Positions 9,687 through 18,745 of a stretch of 64,000 nucleotides of DNA are shown in pieces; positions within the stretch are counted from its first letter, which is position 1; each line of letters opens with the position of its first letter. The notes under the pieces were generated by a model. That model was not told the DNA's origin, ran no database searches, and was given only the letters and a program-made list of their open reading frames with translations. The stretch is from Colwellia sp. 75C3 (GTDB lineage Bacteria > Pseudomonadota > Gammaproteobacteria > Enterobacterales > Alteromonadaceae), in NCBI RefSeq assembly GCF_002836255.1, contig NZ_PJAU01000054.1:1-64000 (forward strand), given 5' to 3'. Made by a program: the position numbers and the translations under genes.

Positions 9687-10748
9687 TCATCCTCCTTCAG
9701 CCATATTTTGTAATAGTCGTAATCGTTGTTGCTCCTGTTCAGAAGGTTGATAGTCGGTATCACTTAAACTAGACACCTCAAAATCTTTGATTACATATTT
9801 TTTAATAGCGCTATCACCATATTTTTTTGGCTTACCGGGTGCTGGCGACATTAACTCAATTGAAAAGGTCGATAAATAAAAGGGCCCTTGTTTCTTTTGC
9901 AATACTGATTGATGCGCTTTTAAATTTATATGTGCATTACCTTTATTGAGTTTTTCTTTACTTACTAAATGTGCGATGGGTTGGTTGTTCACATCAAATA
10001 AGTTTGCCCTAACTCGATAAAGGCCTTTCTTTCTTGTGGTTAAATTAGCTTGTAGCACCATATCTGCATCTTGATTAAATGCTGAATTGAACCCTTCTAG
10101 GGTAGCGACTGAATCAACATATTTTAGCGCTAGCGCAATAGTAATATTCTTACCATTCACCGCCGCTTTTATTGTCGCTTGCAGTTGCGCTGGGAAATCT
10201 TGTTTACCGTCCAATTGTGCATACCAACCATTTTCATCCTGTTCAAATTTACTGGTTAATAACACCTTTTTGGTAGTAAGGTCGATAAGTTGAAGTTCAG
10301 CATTATCAATATTTTCTCCTGTAAGCGTAGCTAACACTTGTTCTGGATAGGTATAACGATACTTTGATAGTGCAGCAGTGACTTGAGTGCCATTATCGTC
10401 GACAGGAATAGATTGAGGATTGAAGTGGTTTGGCTGCAAACGATCAAAGTCATTGTCGCTTAGCGGTTGAGAGTACGCTGGAAAGTTTAATTCTGCGGCA
10501 TACGCTTTAGCGACTAATGTAGCAGAGTCATTCGAAGTGATCTGTTCTGCCGTTGCTGTAAGTAAAGTCTTAACTTTAACAGCATTAGCTGGCAGTTTTT
10601 TGTCTTCTAACTGTGGCATTTTTATAAGAGTTTCATTAGCAGTTTCTTGCTGTTGCTGCTGCTGCTGCATTGAAGGCCAAAAAAGCCAAACAGTGACAAC
10701 AACAATACTCATTGTCACCATACGTTTTAAAAATTTGGTGTTTTTCAT
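9687..10748 (-). CDS. Exported or membrane-anchored protein, possibly DUF4785-like
   Basis: 353 residues. The N-terminus has a basic start and one hydrophobic segment (residues 9-23, MVTMSIVVVTVWLFWP), then a glutamine run (QQQQQQQ), so it is a signal anchor or a periplasmic protein. The rest is predicted to be beta-rich, without catalytic motifs that I recognise. The C-terminal half (GPFYLSTFSIELMSPAP and around) recalls the DUF4785 family of Vibrio and Shewanella relatives, but this is from memory and tentative. It lies 80 bases downstream of the lipase-like gene on the same strand. Co-transcription and a helper role for that hydrolase are possible but unproved. The Q run is encoded by a CTG/TTG-type repeat on the plus strand (about 10650-10670). 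Confidence 0.6.
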   Translation of the reverse strand: MKNTKFLKRMVTMSIVVVTVWLFWPSMQQQQQQQETANETLIKMPQLEDKKLPANAVKVKTLLTATAEQITSNDSATLVAKAYAAELNFPAYSQPLSDNDFDRLQPNHFNPQSIPVDDNGTQVTAALSKYRYTYPEQVLATLTGENIDNAELQLIDLTTKKVLLTSKFEQDENGWYAQLDGKQDFPAQLQATIKAAVNGKNITIALALKYVDSVATLEGFNSAFNQDADMVLQANLTTRKKGLYRVRANLFDVNNQPIAHLVSKEKLNKGNAHINLKAHQSVLQKKQGPFYLSTFSIELMSPAPGKPKKYGDSAIKKYVIKDFEVSSLSDTDYQPSEQEQQRLRLLQNMAEGG

Positions 10749-10828
10749 AATTCATTCACTTTCCTGTTTAATGGGCTGTTGAAATCTCATGATTTACCTC
10801 GAAATAATAACAGCCATTAATATTTGTA

Positions 10829-11881
10829 TTAGTTAGGAATCGCGTCATAAATTAGCGTTGACATACTGTCATTATTTGAATTTTCTACGTATAGATAATT
10901 GCTTTTCCAAAGCCACCAACCAGAAGTTTGGGTGTAGGTATCAAAATGAATACTCTCGCCGGATAACAAGTTTTTCTGATTACTTGCTGCGGTCACTTTA
11001 CCTTCCTGCTGTGGTTCAAGTAATGAGCCATGGCTATAGTCTTCACCCATAAGCATCGGATAGTGATATGGCATAAAACCTGAAACAGCATTGTTTTGAT
11101 TAGTAATTTTACCGTTAAAGGCTACTTGCGAACTACAACTGCCAAAATGTCCTTGGCGATTACCGCCACATGAGGAATGGCTGCCAACAACACCGTCGTC
11201 ATGACCTTGAATAAATGGGCTAGTAACGCCTAAGTATTCACTTGAATCACCAACAAAGCGTAAACGAGGAATTCTAGCATCAGGTAATGGTGCAAGTTGT
11301 CTCGCATTATTAACTTTTAAATCATGCAGCACGCCCATTTCATCGCTAAGATCGCCACCTAACCAAGCCTCTAAAGCCGCTTCGATAATAAAGGTCCAGC
11401 TTTCTGTATTTTGCGCAACACTTACCGCTAAGTCGGCAAGTTCACTACCACCGCCAGCACCGGCAATATCAAAAGTAGCAACGATATTAAGTGGTGCTAA
11501 GCCCGCATTATCTAACCACGTTTCTTGGTTCTCAATAATATAACGCGCCACTAAATCACCGGTAGAATGAGTGACAAATATACAGCCCGGATCACAGAAG
11601 TTACTTTCAGAAAAAGATTTTAACTTTGGCCAAAGATAATCTGTTGCAATTTTACCTTCGATTCGTTCATAGGAGGGCCAATCTATACGGGCATCGCTGA
11701 GGTCATTCCAATAACCTTTCCAATAGTTTTGACCACTTTCTGTGACATTACCGTCGGATATTAATTGTTGTGGCTGTAAGCCATGGATAAGCACTATTTT
11801 ATATTCTTTGCTGTATGCGTCAGTTGAACAGAACGCTAAGCCGAGAGCTACAATAGCAGCTGAGATCTTGATTATATTCAT
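10829..11881 (-). CDS. Secreted lipase-like alpha/beta hydrolase
   Basis: 350 residues from the ATG at 11881, chosen because GGGGA sits five bases before it; an ATG 15 bases upstream has no such site. A signal peptide (MNIIKISAAIVALGLAFCST) is followed by KIVLIHGLQPQQL, the HG oxyanion loop of alpha/beta hydrolases. The likely nucleophile elbow is VTHSTGDLVARYI, where the usual GxSxG reads T-H-S-T-G, as in some triacylglycerol lipases and PGAP1-like proteins. A candidate acid and histidine lie further on (GHDDGVV, YHYPMLMGEDYSHGSL). Several cysteines suggest disulfides and a periplasmic or secreted location. It is probably first in an operon with the gene at 9687-10748. Confidence 0.7.
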   Translation of the reverse strand: MNIIKISAAIVALGLAFCSTDAYSKEYKIVLIHGLQPQQLISDGNVTESGQNYWKGYWNDLSDARIDWPSYERIEGKIATDYLWPKLKSFSESNFCDPGCIFVTHSTGDLVARYIIENQETWLDNAGLAPLNIVATFDIAGAGGGSELADLAVSVAQNTESWTFIIEAALEAWLGGDLSDEMGVLHDLKVNNARQLAPLPDARIPRLRFVGDSSEYLGVTSPFIQGHDDGVVGSHSSCGGNRQGHFGSCSSQVAFNGKITNQNNAVSGFMPYHYPMLMGEDYSHGSLLEPQQEGKVTAASNQKNLLSGESIHFDTYTQTSGWWLWKSNYLYVENSNNDSMSTLIYDAIPN

Positions 11882-12196
11882 ATTTTCCCCAATCATTTTT
11901 TATAATTATTTTTATTTCGTCATATTTTTATTATTGCCAATCAACTGGTCTGACGTTAGACCAGTCAAAAATCACAATAGATTAGTGGTCGTTTTTTATC
12001 CATTAACTAATTATTTATAATGGAAATAATGAAAATAAACAGGGGGCATAGTGGTCCGATAGGTATATATAAATAGGAGGTTATAGGGGTTTTATAGACA
12101 AAAAATGATATGTGAATGTGTTCGGTTTCAGCTTTATTTTTTACATCAAATAAGACTGAGCAGATTAATAGTATCCCAGAAAATTAAGCCAATAAA

Positions 12197-12220
12197 AAAG
12201 CCAGCATAATTGCTGGCTTT
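12197..12220 (-). terminator. Rho-independent terminator of the HdeD-like gene
   Basis: AAAGCCAGCA (12197-12206), loop TAAT, TGCTGGCTTT (12211-12220). Read on the minus strand it is followed by a T-run, and it lies 28 bases beyond the stop of the HdeD-like gene. Confidence 0.85.
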
Positions 12221-12247
12221 ATATTTAATGCCTAACAGTAGTAATTG

Positions 12248-12865
12248 TTAGTTAATCAACTTCTCTTGGGTTTTATTTATTTGGTTAGCAATACTTAATA
12301 ACGCTATGCCATCAAAAATAAAGGTAACGCCAATAATAAGACCAATAATCCATGCACTGGAAAACGGCCAATTTGTCAGCACAACAACACCTAGCACAAG
12401 CGTAATAAAACCATTTAATAAACTAAAAACTTTAGCCGATGATTGCAACTCAAAAGAAAGTACCATGGAACTAAAACCACTAATTAAAAAATAAATAGCA
12501 ATTAATAAACCTAGTACCCCAAGAATGATGGCTGGATGCATAAAAATAATAAGCGCTAATGCCGCCAAAACAAAAGGCTTAAACCATAAAGACATGTGTT
12601 GTTTTTTATTATGCCAAGCATTCAAAGCAAGTGCTAAAGAGGCTAATAAAAAAATTCCGCCGACAAAAGTATTAAAGGCCATGCCAATAAAATTGGGCAG
12701 CAAAATACTTAGAACACCAATGGTAATCATCACCATACCAATCACTTTCGTATTTTTTATAAAAGCGAATTTTAGCTGCTGTGCTGGTGTTTCTCGCGTT
12801 ATTTCAGCTGCAGTTTCGAATTTTTCTTCAGGTGTTTTTTCTGAACTAGGTGCGCTATCTGTCAT
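12248..12865 (-). CDS. HdeD/DUF308 family inner membrane protein
   Basis: 205 residues from the ATG at 12865, preceded by AAGGA at a slightly long spacing; an upstream in-frame ATG at 12892 lacks a ribosome site. The first 45 residues are charged and cytoplasmic (SSEKTPEEKFETAAEITRET). Six hydrophobic segments follow in three hairpins, with glycine-rich turns such as IGVLSILLPNFIGMAF, LALIIFMHPAIILGVLGLLI and WIIGLIIGVTFIFDGIALL. This is the DUF308 pattern of E. coli HdeD, linked to acid resistance at high cell density. The molecular role of the family is unknown. It is a single gene with its own terminator. Confidence 0.75.
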   Translation of the reverse strand: MTDSAPSSEKTPEEKFETAAEITRETPAQQLKFAFIKNTKVIGMVMITIGVLSILLPNFIGMAFNTFVGGIFLLASLALALNAWHNKKQHMSLWFKPFVLAALALIIFMHPAIILGVLGLLIAIYFLISGFSSMVLSFELQSSAKVFSLLNGFITLVLGVVVLTNWPFSSAWIIGLIIGVTFIFDGIALLSIANQINKTQEKLIN

Positions 12866-13230
12866 GGGAGGTTTATCCTTAAATTGACACATTACTTTTT
12901 GTTAAAACTAAAGTAACAGAAGCGGATAATAAACTGTATTTATTATTTAAAAGATATTAATCGTCATTTTACTGCTATTCCCTATTCCTGCACCTTCTTG
13001 AGACGATCGGTTTCAAAGTTAAGCGTAATGGAAGCATCGACTGAGTTGGTCCTTGATAACATTTGTCTCAGGATGAATGAGTTGAAGTCTATTCGCTTCT
13101 TGAATATTGAGTTTATTTAATCGCGTTCAACATGAATAACCATGGCTTAGCCAAGTGTATTTCAACAAACATCCTAAATTATTGAATTTTAAATTTCATA
13201 TATTTTGTAAATAATTTTGGATTAGTCGTT
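12866..13230. other. Non-coding interval
   Basis: 365 bases between the divergent HdeD-like and LpxR genes. It presumably holds both promoters. I see no dyad, repeat or coding remnant that I can support. Confidence 0.4.
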
Positions 13231-14262
13231 ATGAAAAAAATACACTTTGATTTCCATTCAGCAGGCACTTTCATCAATGTCATCGTCATATGCTTGGCAA
13301 TAATAATGGCATTTTCTGTTGTCGCACAAGAATATAACACCGACAGTATCAGCTTAAGTCTTGATAATGATGGTTTACTTGGCTCTGATAGAGGTTATAC
13401 CAATGGCCTATTTCTCAAATATAACTCTAATAGCACGGTAGATATAAAAGAGAAATCTCCCTTTATTCTTAAAACTATCGGTAGTTTGTTGCCATTACAG
13501 CAGCAAAGCAATAAAGGCTGGGGAATCACTGTTGGTCAACAAATTTGGACACCAACCGATCTAACGTCTCCCTTTGAAGGGGAAAACGATAGACCCTACA
13601 CAGGTTTTTTATTTATTGAGGCCAATGTATTTGAATTTTCAGCCGAGTCAGCCAATAAGTACAGCTTAATGTTAGGTGCTGTTGGTCCTGATGCTTTTGG
13701 CGAGAATTCACAAAAATCTGTTCACAGTTTAATTGGATCCCCAAAACCTATGGGCTGGGGCAGACAAATTGAAAATCAAACCGTCTTTAACTTTTCTTAT
13801 GAAGGCCAGCGACTACTAACCCGATCAGCAGGCTGGTTTGATAAAGATTATGATACGGGATTGTCGGGTAGGATTAATGTAGGTAACTACCAAAGTGAAG
13901 TTGCACTAGGCAGTACCATTAGATGGGGTGAAAATTTAGAGGAAAGCTTTGCAAGTGTCGGGGTTATGCCGGGTAATTACATTGACCCAAGCGTATTATC
14001 AAAAAGCCGGTCGGGGCAATTTTATTATCTTTCAGTAGAGGCACGCTATAGATTTCAAGATATTACCATTGATGGCGCACGCCCTAAGCACCTATTTGAT
14101 GTGCATACTGAGCATTGGCAAGCAACAATATCTACTGGTGCTGTTTATTATCAAGAGTCATGGGGTCTAGCCTTAAGCATTATCACTAGCTCACCAGACT
14201 ACGAAGAAGATCTGCGTAATTACAATGCTACTGCGTCAATTGAAATGTTCTGGCGTATTTAA
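13231..14262 (+). CDS. lpxR: Lipid A 3-O-deacylase LpxR family outer membrane protein
   Basis: 343 residues. A long signal peptide ends near VVAQ. The mature start, SISLSLDNDGLLGSDRGYTNGLF, is the LpxR/DUF2219 signature holding the catalytic Asn-Asp pair, and GAVGPDAFGENSQKSVHSLIG holds the catalytic histidine in its usual GPxAxGExxQxxxH context. The rest alternates aromatic beta-strands ending with phenylalanine/tryptophan (EMFWRI), as for a 12-strand barrel. The family removes the 3'-acyloxyacyl chains of lipid A in the outer membrane using Ca2+. It is a single gene with a terminator. The ATG at 13231 has only a weak GGA upstream. Confidence 0.85.
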   Translation: MKKIHFDFHSAGTFINVIVICLAIIMAFSVVAQEYNTDSISLSLDNDGLLGSDRGYTNGLFLKYNSNSTVDIKEKSPFILKTIGSLLPLQQQSNKGWGITVGQQIWTPTDLTSPFEGENDRPYTGFLFIEANVFEFSAESANKYSLMLGAVGPDAFGENSQKSVHSLIGSPKPMGWGRQIENQTVFNFSYEGQRLLTRSAGWFDKDYDTGLSGRINVGNYQSEVALGSTIRWGENLEESFASVGVMPGNYIDPSVLSKSRSGQFYYLSVEARYRFQDITIDGARPKHLFDVHTEHWQATISTGAVYYQESWGLALSIITSSPDYEEDLRNYNATASIEMFWRI

Positions 14263-14282
14263 CAACAAATGTAAGCTTCAAT

Positions 14283-14314
14283 CTTTATAGATATCCATAA
14301 CTGTATCTATAAAG
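14283..14314. terminator. Hairpin between convergent lpxR-like and LysR genes
   Basis: CTTTATAGATA (14283-14293) pairs perfectly with TATCTATAAAG (14304-14314) around a 10-base loop, 21 bases after the lpxR-like stop. Confidence 0.6.
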
Positions 14315-14359
14315 ATTATCAAAAGGGCAATGCCCCTATATTAAGGAATTATTGCATAG

Positions 14360-15250
14360 CTATTTTTTAGAGAACTCCTCTAGTACAAAGTCGATGAAAC
14401 AGCGTACTTTTTTAGCCACATATTTACGGTGTGGGTAAATAGCAAACAGACCAAACTCTAACGTAGTATATTCTGGTAATACGCTTAACAGCCTGCCGTC
14501 GGACAATGCATCTTCTACAATAAAATTCGGTGTCATCGCAATACCACCATCAGCAATGGCTATTTCTCTTACCGCCTGTGGGCTATTTACCGCCAGCGCA
14601 GAGTGCACATTAATAGTTTCTGCTTGCCCTTTGGGAGAAATAAACGGCCATTGTTTACCAATTCTAAAGTTACTATCAATAATACACTGGTGTTTTTCAA
14701 GCTGTTCAGGTGTTTTAGGTAACCCATATTTATCAATATATGCCGGTGATGCTGACAAGACTAAAGGAAAATTAGTTAAGTGCCTTGCTATCATATTGGA
14801 ATCATCAACACCGCCAATACGTAAACGTACATCAATGCCCTCTTCCAACATGTCAATCGCGCCATTGGTAAGAATTAATTCAACCGTTAACTCTGGATAT
14901 AAAGCGATAAGCTTGGGCAATAGTGGCGCTAATTTCATTTCACCAAAGGTTACCGGTGCACTAACTCTTAATAAACCGCGTGGTGTTGTTTGCTCGCCAG
15001 TAACGTTATCTACCATGGCAGAAAATTGCTCTAACAGGGTAATAGCTTGCTCATAATATCGTCGACCCGATTCAGTTAATGCTAACTGACGTGTAGTTCG
15101 GTTAAAGAGCCTGATACCTAGCTGCTTCTCTACCTCTCCCACGTACTTACTGACTAATGCTTTTGATATACCAAGCCTGTCACTTGCCGCAGTAAATGAG
15201 TTTGTTTCAACCACTGCCACAACCGTTTTTAATCCATCTAACGTATCCAT
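14360..15250 (-). CDS. LysR-family transcriptional regulator
   Basis: 296 residues. The N-terminal winged HTH is complete (LKTVVAVVETNSFTAASDRLGISKALVSKYVGEVEKQLGIRLFNRTTRQLALTESG), followed by the effector domain of the CrgA/AaeR subgroup (RVSAPVTFGEMKLAPLLPKLIALYPELTVEL). It is transcribed away from a glutaredoxin/hydrolase pair with a 210-base gap holding LysR-type dyads, so those genes are its likely targets. The ligand is unknown. Confidence 0.88.
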   Translation of the reverse strand: MDTLDGLKTVVAVVETNSFTAASDRLGISKALVSKYVGEVEKQLGIRLFNRTTRQLALTESGRRYYEQAITLLEQFSAMVDNVTGEQTTPRGLLRVSAPVTFGEMKLAPLLPKLIALYPELTVELILTNGAIDMLEEGIDVRLRIGGVDDSNMIARHLTNFPLVLSASPAYIDKYGLPKTPEQLEKHQCIIDSNFRIGKQWPFISPKGQAETINVHSALAVNSPQAVREIAIADGGIAMTPNFIVEDALSDGRLLSVLPEYTTLEFGLFAIYPHRKYVAKKVRCFIDFVLEEFSKK

Positions 15251-15343
15251 AAATCTCGCCCTTTACATATCTAACAACAGTCTAATAACAGCCTTACTAC
15301 TGTCTTACTGCTGTCCAATAACTGATTAAGTCCAAAATAATTG

Positions 15344-15375
15344 TCAACACTACGTTGATAATCATTCAACATCAA
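15344..15375. promoter_or_regulatory. LysR-type operator dyads between the regulator and the glutaredoxin gene
   Basis: TCAAC (15344-15348) and GTTGA (15354-15358) form a T-N11-A dyad. An overlapping second dyad, TTGAT (15355-15359) with ATCAA (15371-15375), also has an 11-base gap. Both lie in the divergent promoter region and fit LysR binding geometry. Direct binding is inferred. Confidence 0.5.
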
Positions 15376-15460
15376 CCCTATTTATCAATACAGTGTTGAG
15401 ATACATAATAGCTTCATCAACAACAAAACAGGTTATAGAAAAACTCAAGCGGAGAGGTAA

Positions 15461-15715
15461 ATGGCAAAGATAGAAATATATACCCGACCAGGCTGTGGTT
15501 ACTGTACCCACGCTAAACGGTTATTGACCAACAAAGGATTGGATTATGTTGAATACGATGTTTATGAAAACCCAAAATACATAAAACAGTTACAAACAAG
15601 AACAACAGGCAGGACATACCCACAGATATTTATAGAAGACATTTCAGTGGGTGGATTTACTGAGTTACTAGAAAAAGAACAGTTCGGCTTATTAGCCACA
15701 AATTTACAAAAATAG
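15461..15715 (+). CDS. Glutaredoxin (GrxC type)
   Basis: 84 residues, the usual size for a glutaredoxin 3. IEIYTRPGCGYCTHAKRLL carries a CGYC active site in place of CPYC. TYPQIFI supplies the cis-proline and GGFTEL the glutathione-binding loop. A good ribosome site (GGAGAGG) precedes the ATG. It is 32 bases upstream of an exported hydrolase and probably shares its transcript under the divergent LysR regulator. It reduces disulfides or glutathione adducts in the cytosol. Confidence 0.88.
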   Translation: MAKIEIYTRPGCGYCTHAKRLLTNKGLDYVEYDVYENPKYIKQLQTRTTGRTYPQIFIEDISVGGFTELLEKEQFGLLATNLQK

Positions 15716-15747
15716 CACTTACAACTTACATAAAATAGGAAAGCACC

Positions 15748-16686
15748 ATGAATAAGTTAACTACATTAATAGCAACCGCTGGCGTATTACTACTAGGTTT
15801 TAGCTCAATTAATCACGTAGAAGCAGCACAAACTTTACATAAAACCATTAAAGTACAAAACCAAGATATTTTTTATCGTGAAGCAGGTAGCGAACACAAA
15901 AAAACAATTGTATTACTACATGGTTTCCCAACGTCGTCACACATGTATCGTGACTTAATTCCTAAATTAGCAGAAGAGTATCATGTTATTGCCCCGGATT
16001 ATCCTGGATTTGGTAACAGCTCTATGCCAGCCCTTAGTGAATTTGAATACAGTTTTGATAACTTAGCCAAGATTACTGATGCCTTTCTAGCAAAAGTGGG
16101 TGCTGAAGAATACACCATGTATGTTATGGATTACGGCGCACCTATCGGTTTTAGAATTGCAGCAGCACACCCAGAGCGAGTTCAAGGACTGATCATACAA
16201 AACGGTAATGCATATGATGAAGGTTTACGTGACTTTTGGGACCCGATTAAAGCCTATTGGAAAGATAAAACGCCAGCAAATGCCAAAGTGCTTAAAGATA
16301 ATCTGTTAACTATTGGTGCAACCGAATGGCAATATACTAATGGTACTCGAAATAAAGCAGCGATTAGCCCTGATAACTGGATTGTTGACCAAGCTAAACT
16401 AGACCGTCCAGGTAACAAAGAGATTCAGTTAGAACTATTTTACTCTTATGGTACTAATCCAGCACTTTACCCACAATGGCAGGCCTATTTTAGAAAGCAT
16501 CAGCCAGCAACATTGTTAATGTGGGGTAAAGGCGACTATATCTTCCCTGAAGAAGGAGCACATCCATACAAACGTGATTTGAAAAACGTGGACTTTAATA
16601 TCTTAGACACAGGCCACTTTGCCTTAGAAGAAGACGGTGATGTTATTGCTAATCACATCCTTAAGTTTATGAAAAAGAATAACTAG
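15748..16686 (+). CDS. Exported alpha/beta hydrolase with Asp nucleophile (haloalkane dehalogenase / epoxide hydrolase type)
   Basis: 312 residues with a signal peptide ending VEAA. Motifs in order are [15 protein letters not shown] (oxyanion loop), DYPGFGNS, the nucleophile elbow [11 protein letters not shown] with aspartate in place of serine, [12 protein letters not shown] (acid) and [11 protein letters not shown] (histidine). The aspartate nucleophile points to a haloalkane dehalogenase or an epoxide hydrolase (compare Cif-like secreted enzymes). The substrate cannot be read from sequence. A periplasmic enzyme co-transcribed with a cytosolic glutaredoxin and under a LysR regulator suggests a stress or xenobiotic response. 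A strong terminator follows. Confidence 0.8.
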   Translation: MNKLTTLIATAGVLLLGFSSINHVEAAQTLHKTIKVQNQDIFYREAGSEHKKTIVLLHGFPTSSHMYRDLIPKLAEEYHVIAPDYPGFGNSSMPALSEFEYSFDNLAKITDAFLAKVGAEEYTMYVMDYGAPIGFRIAAAHPERVQGLIIQNGNAYDEGLRDFWDPIKAYWKDKTPANAKVLKDNLLTIGATEWQYTNGTRNKAAISPDNWIVDQAKLDRPGNKEIQLELFYSYGTNPALYPQWQAYFRKHQPATLLMWGKGDYIFPEEGAHPYKRDLKNVDFNILDTGHFALEEDGDVIANHILKFMKKNN

Positions 16687-16721
16687 GACCTTACAACTGA
16701 TAAGCAGATCACTTTCCTTTG

Positions 16722-16757
16722 CGCTGCAGAACCCCATTTTATTTGCAGCGTTTTTTT
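16722..16757 (+). terminator. Rho-independent terminator
   Basis: CGCTGCA (16722-16728) pairs with TGCAGCG (16744-16750), followed directly by seven T residues. It ends the glutaredoxin/hydrolase transcript. Confidence 0.85.
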
Positions 16758-16785
16758 ATTACTTACCTAATAAGTAAAGCGGATA

Positions 16786-16840
16786 AATAAAGGTGATTAG
16801 ACGTATGGTTTCACTTTATAGACGTCTAGTTGCCTTTATT
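16786..16840. repeat. Long imperfect inverted repeat
   Basis: A 19-base arm (16786-16804, AATAAAGGTGATTAGACGT) is mirrored at 16822-16840 with about three mismatches and a 17-base spacer. It lies after a strong terminator and before a glutaredoxin-like gene, so it is not needed for termination. It may be a small-RNA hairpin, an operator or a palindromic intergenic repeat. Confidence 0.4.
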
Positions 16841-16967
16841 ACCTTGTTATTACTTACATTATAACTTCATTCATTAGATCATAAGATCATAAGATTGACT
16901 GAAATTTATATTTTCTTAACTCTGATTAAACGTACTTTTATTGAAAAATAATATTAAGGAAAAACGC

Positions 16968-17267
16968 ATGACTTTATCACTAACACAACCTAAAAACCTG
17001 GCACTTTATCATTATGACAGTTGTCCTTTTTGCGCAAAAACACGACGGGCTATTGATAAACTTGGTTTGGAAATAGAACTGAAAAACATTCAAACAAACC
17101 ATCAGCATCGAATTGATTTACAACACGGTGGTCATAAAACACAAGTACCTTGTTTACGTATTGAACAAGCCAAAGGTGATACTCAGTGGTTATATGAATC
17201 TGATGACATTATTAACTTTTTAGCAAAACAACAAAATGAGCTATTTAATTTAGCATTGACCGCATAA
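16968..17267 (+). CDS. Glutaredoxin-like protein with GST N-terminal-type fold
   Basis: 99 residues from the ATG at 16968 (AAGGA seven bases upstream); a TTG 27 bases earlier is less likely. LALYHYDSCPFCAKTRRAIDKLGLEIELKNI has a CPFC active site. QVPCLRIEQAKGDTQWLYESDDIINFL gives the cis-proline and the ESDDI glutathione-binding segment. This matches the GrxA/GST-N-like one-domain glutaredoxins common in marine gammaproteobacteria. No signal peptide. Monocistronic. Confidence 0.8.
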   Translation: MTLSLTQPKNLALYHYDSCPFCAKTRRAIDKLGLEIELKNIQTNHQHRIDLQHGGHKTQVPCLRIEQAKGDTQWLYESDDIINFLAKQQNELFNLALTA

Positions 17268-17595
17268 CTAATATAAGAATCAATGCCGACGTTGCCATTA
17301 TTGGTATCGTTGGAATACGTACTTAACACAAGATGTGAAAACTGAACGGGTTTGTGCTCTTTAGCTTAAATATGTATTGAGTAATAGCAGACTATTAGGA
17401 TTGCAACCTACGCCGTTATTGAATATTTAGACCATTTAAAAATGCTCTTTGAGTAGTGTTCTTAATCAGAAAAACAGTTCAATAAAAATACCCTAGCGTT
17501 TAATTTGTATAAGATCGTACGTAGATTAAGTGAGTATGACCTTAATTGGTTAGAAAAAGTCGTCGCTGGTTAATGTTAACACTCCAGAAAAGTCT
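17268..17595. other. Non-coding interval
   Basis: 328 bases without a supported gene. A short open stretch (NADVAIIGIVGIRT then stop) resembles the start of a nucleotide-binding fold but is too short to call a remnant. It presumably holds the promoter of the AraC gene. Confidence 0.35.
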
Positions 17596-18726
17596 ATGAT
17601 TAAGGTAGAGATTGAAAGCGCTACCGCAGTTATTAGTTTATCGAATACTAATTGTGAATTATATGAGATAAACCTACATTGGAAGTCTATGGAATCGGCT
17701 AAGAATCTAAGTTCTGAAATCACTCACCCTGAAAAATATAGTTATGCGACTAAACAACGCGTAGATGGCAGTTGGATTAGACTTATTTATATTGCTTTGA
17801 AACAACAAGATTTACCCGCAGATAATCTATTAGCGTCGGTAGGCCTTGAAGTCTCTACTTTACATGAATTAAATTTTACTCATCGAGAGATAGTACTAAA
17901 GCTTTACGATAGCATTGACATGTATAACGGCTTAGATGCCTTACCTATTTCAATCTATGAGGTTTTTCAACTTCACTTTTTACGTTATACCGGTGTGATA
18001 ATAGCTGATGCTAAATCTGTTAATGATTTACTAGAAAAAATTATCTTTGCTAGTCAACAAATGCACGAACTGATTAAAGTAGTAACCACAGTTAAGGCAG
18101 ACCACACTTCATTAGTTATTTCATCGCGAATGGAATTATATAACTTACATAGAACAACATTAGAAATTGGCATTTGTTTAGTGCATAAAATGATAAATCA
18201 AATGTTTCCTTTTAATTCGAATATTATTTCAAATGTAATTATAGACTTAAAAAGTAAAAGGAAATGTTTCGAAAATGTATTTGATTGTCCTGTTATTTAT
18301 AATGACAGAGCTGAATATACTATTGTTTTTAACAACAAAGCATTAGCTACAACAAATGTATTCTCAACTCACTCCATTAGTTTAGAACCCTTTATAGATA
18401 ACAAATTCTCAAAATCAGAGTTTAAAGTATTTTCTGATATTGAGCGTTTAATTGTAGAAAATATTGCTTCGAACAACCTAAATATCGTTTTTGTAGCTGA
18501 CAAAATGTATGTCAGCGTAAAAACATTACAACGCCAATTAAAGCGCTTTAATACCGACTTCAGTACTTTATTAAAAACCAACAAAATTAAACATGCACAA
18601 ACGTTGTTAAGAGAAGACAAATTAACATTAACGCAAATTACTTATAAATTAGGCTTTAACTCCCCATCGAGTTTTTCTAGGGCGTTTAAGAAGTGGACTG
18701 GTGTTTCGCCGTCGGATTATCAATAA
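17596..18726 (+). CDS. AraC-family regulator with arabinose-binding-type N-domain
   Basis: Up to 376 residues. Residues 60-230 match the 'Arabinose_bd' type sensor domain of OruR/ArgR-like AraC proteins (QRVDGSWIRLIYIALKQQDLPADNLLASVGLE). Residues 280-376 are the double HTH (NLNIVFVADKMYVSVKTLQRQLKRF and ITYKLGFNSPSSFSRAFKKWTGVSPSDYQ). The start is uncertain: the ATG at 17596 has no clear ribosome site, and the ATG at 17689 has GGA five bases before it and would give a 345-residue protein of the usual family length. The next gene, a GGDEF protein, starts 20 bases after the stop. Confidence 0.82.
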   Translation: MIKVEIESATAVISLSNTNCELYEINLHWKSMESAKNLSSEITHPEKYSYATKQRVDGSWIRLIYIALKQQDLPADNLLASVGLEVSTLHELNFTHREIVLKLYDSIDMYNGLDALPISIYEVFQLHFLRYTGVIIADAKSVNDLLEKIIFASQQMHELIKVVTTVKADHTSLVISSRMELYNLHRTTLEIGICLVHKMINQMFPFNSNIISNVIIDLKSKRKCFENVFDCPVIYNDRAEYTIVFNNKALATTNVFSTHSISLEPFIDNKFSKSEFKVFSDIERLIVENIASNNLNIVFVADKMYVSVKTLQRQLKRFNTDFSTLLKTNKIKHAQTLLREDKLTLTQITYKLGFNSPSSFSRAFKKWTGVSPSDYQ

Positions 18727-18745
18727 GAAAATAACTTGGTGAAGG

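Noticed and set aside
12110..12213. A 34-codon ORF (MICECVRFQLYF...) in the gap before the HdeD-like terminator
   Set aside because: The ribosome-site-like AGGAGG is too far upstream, codon use is not convincing and the frame ends inside a terminator hairpin.
17281..17323. Short NADVAIIGIVGIRT frame as a dehydrogenase remnant
   Set aside because: Only 14 codons resemble a nucleotide-binding start and nothing else of such a gene is present.
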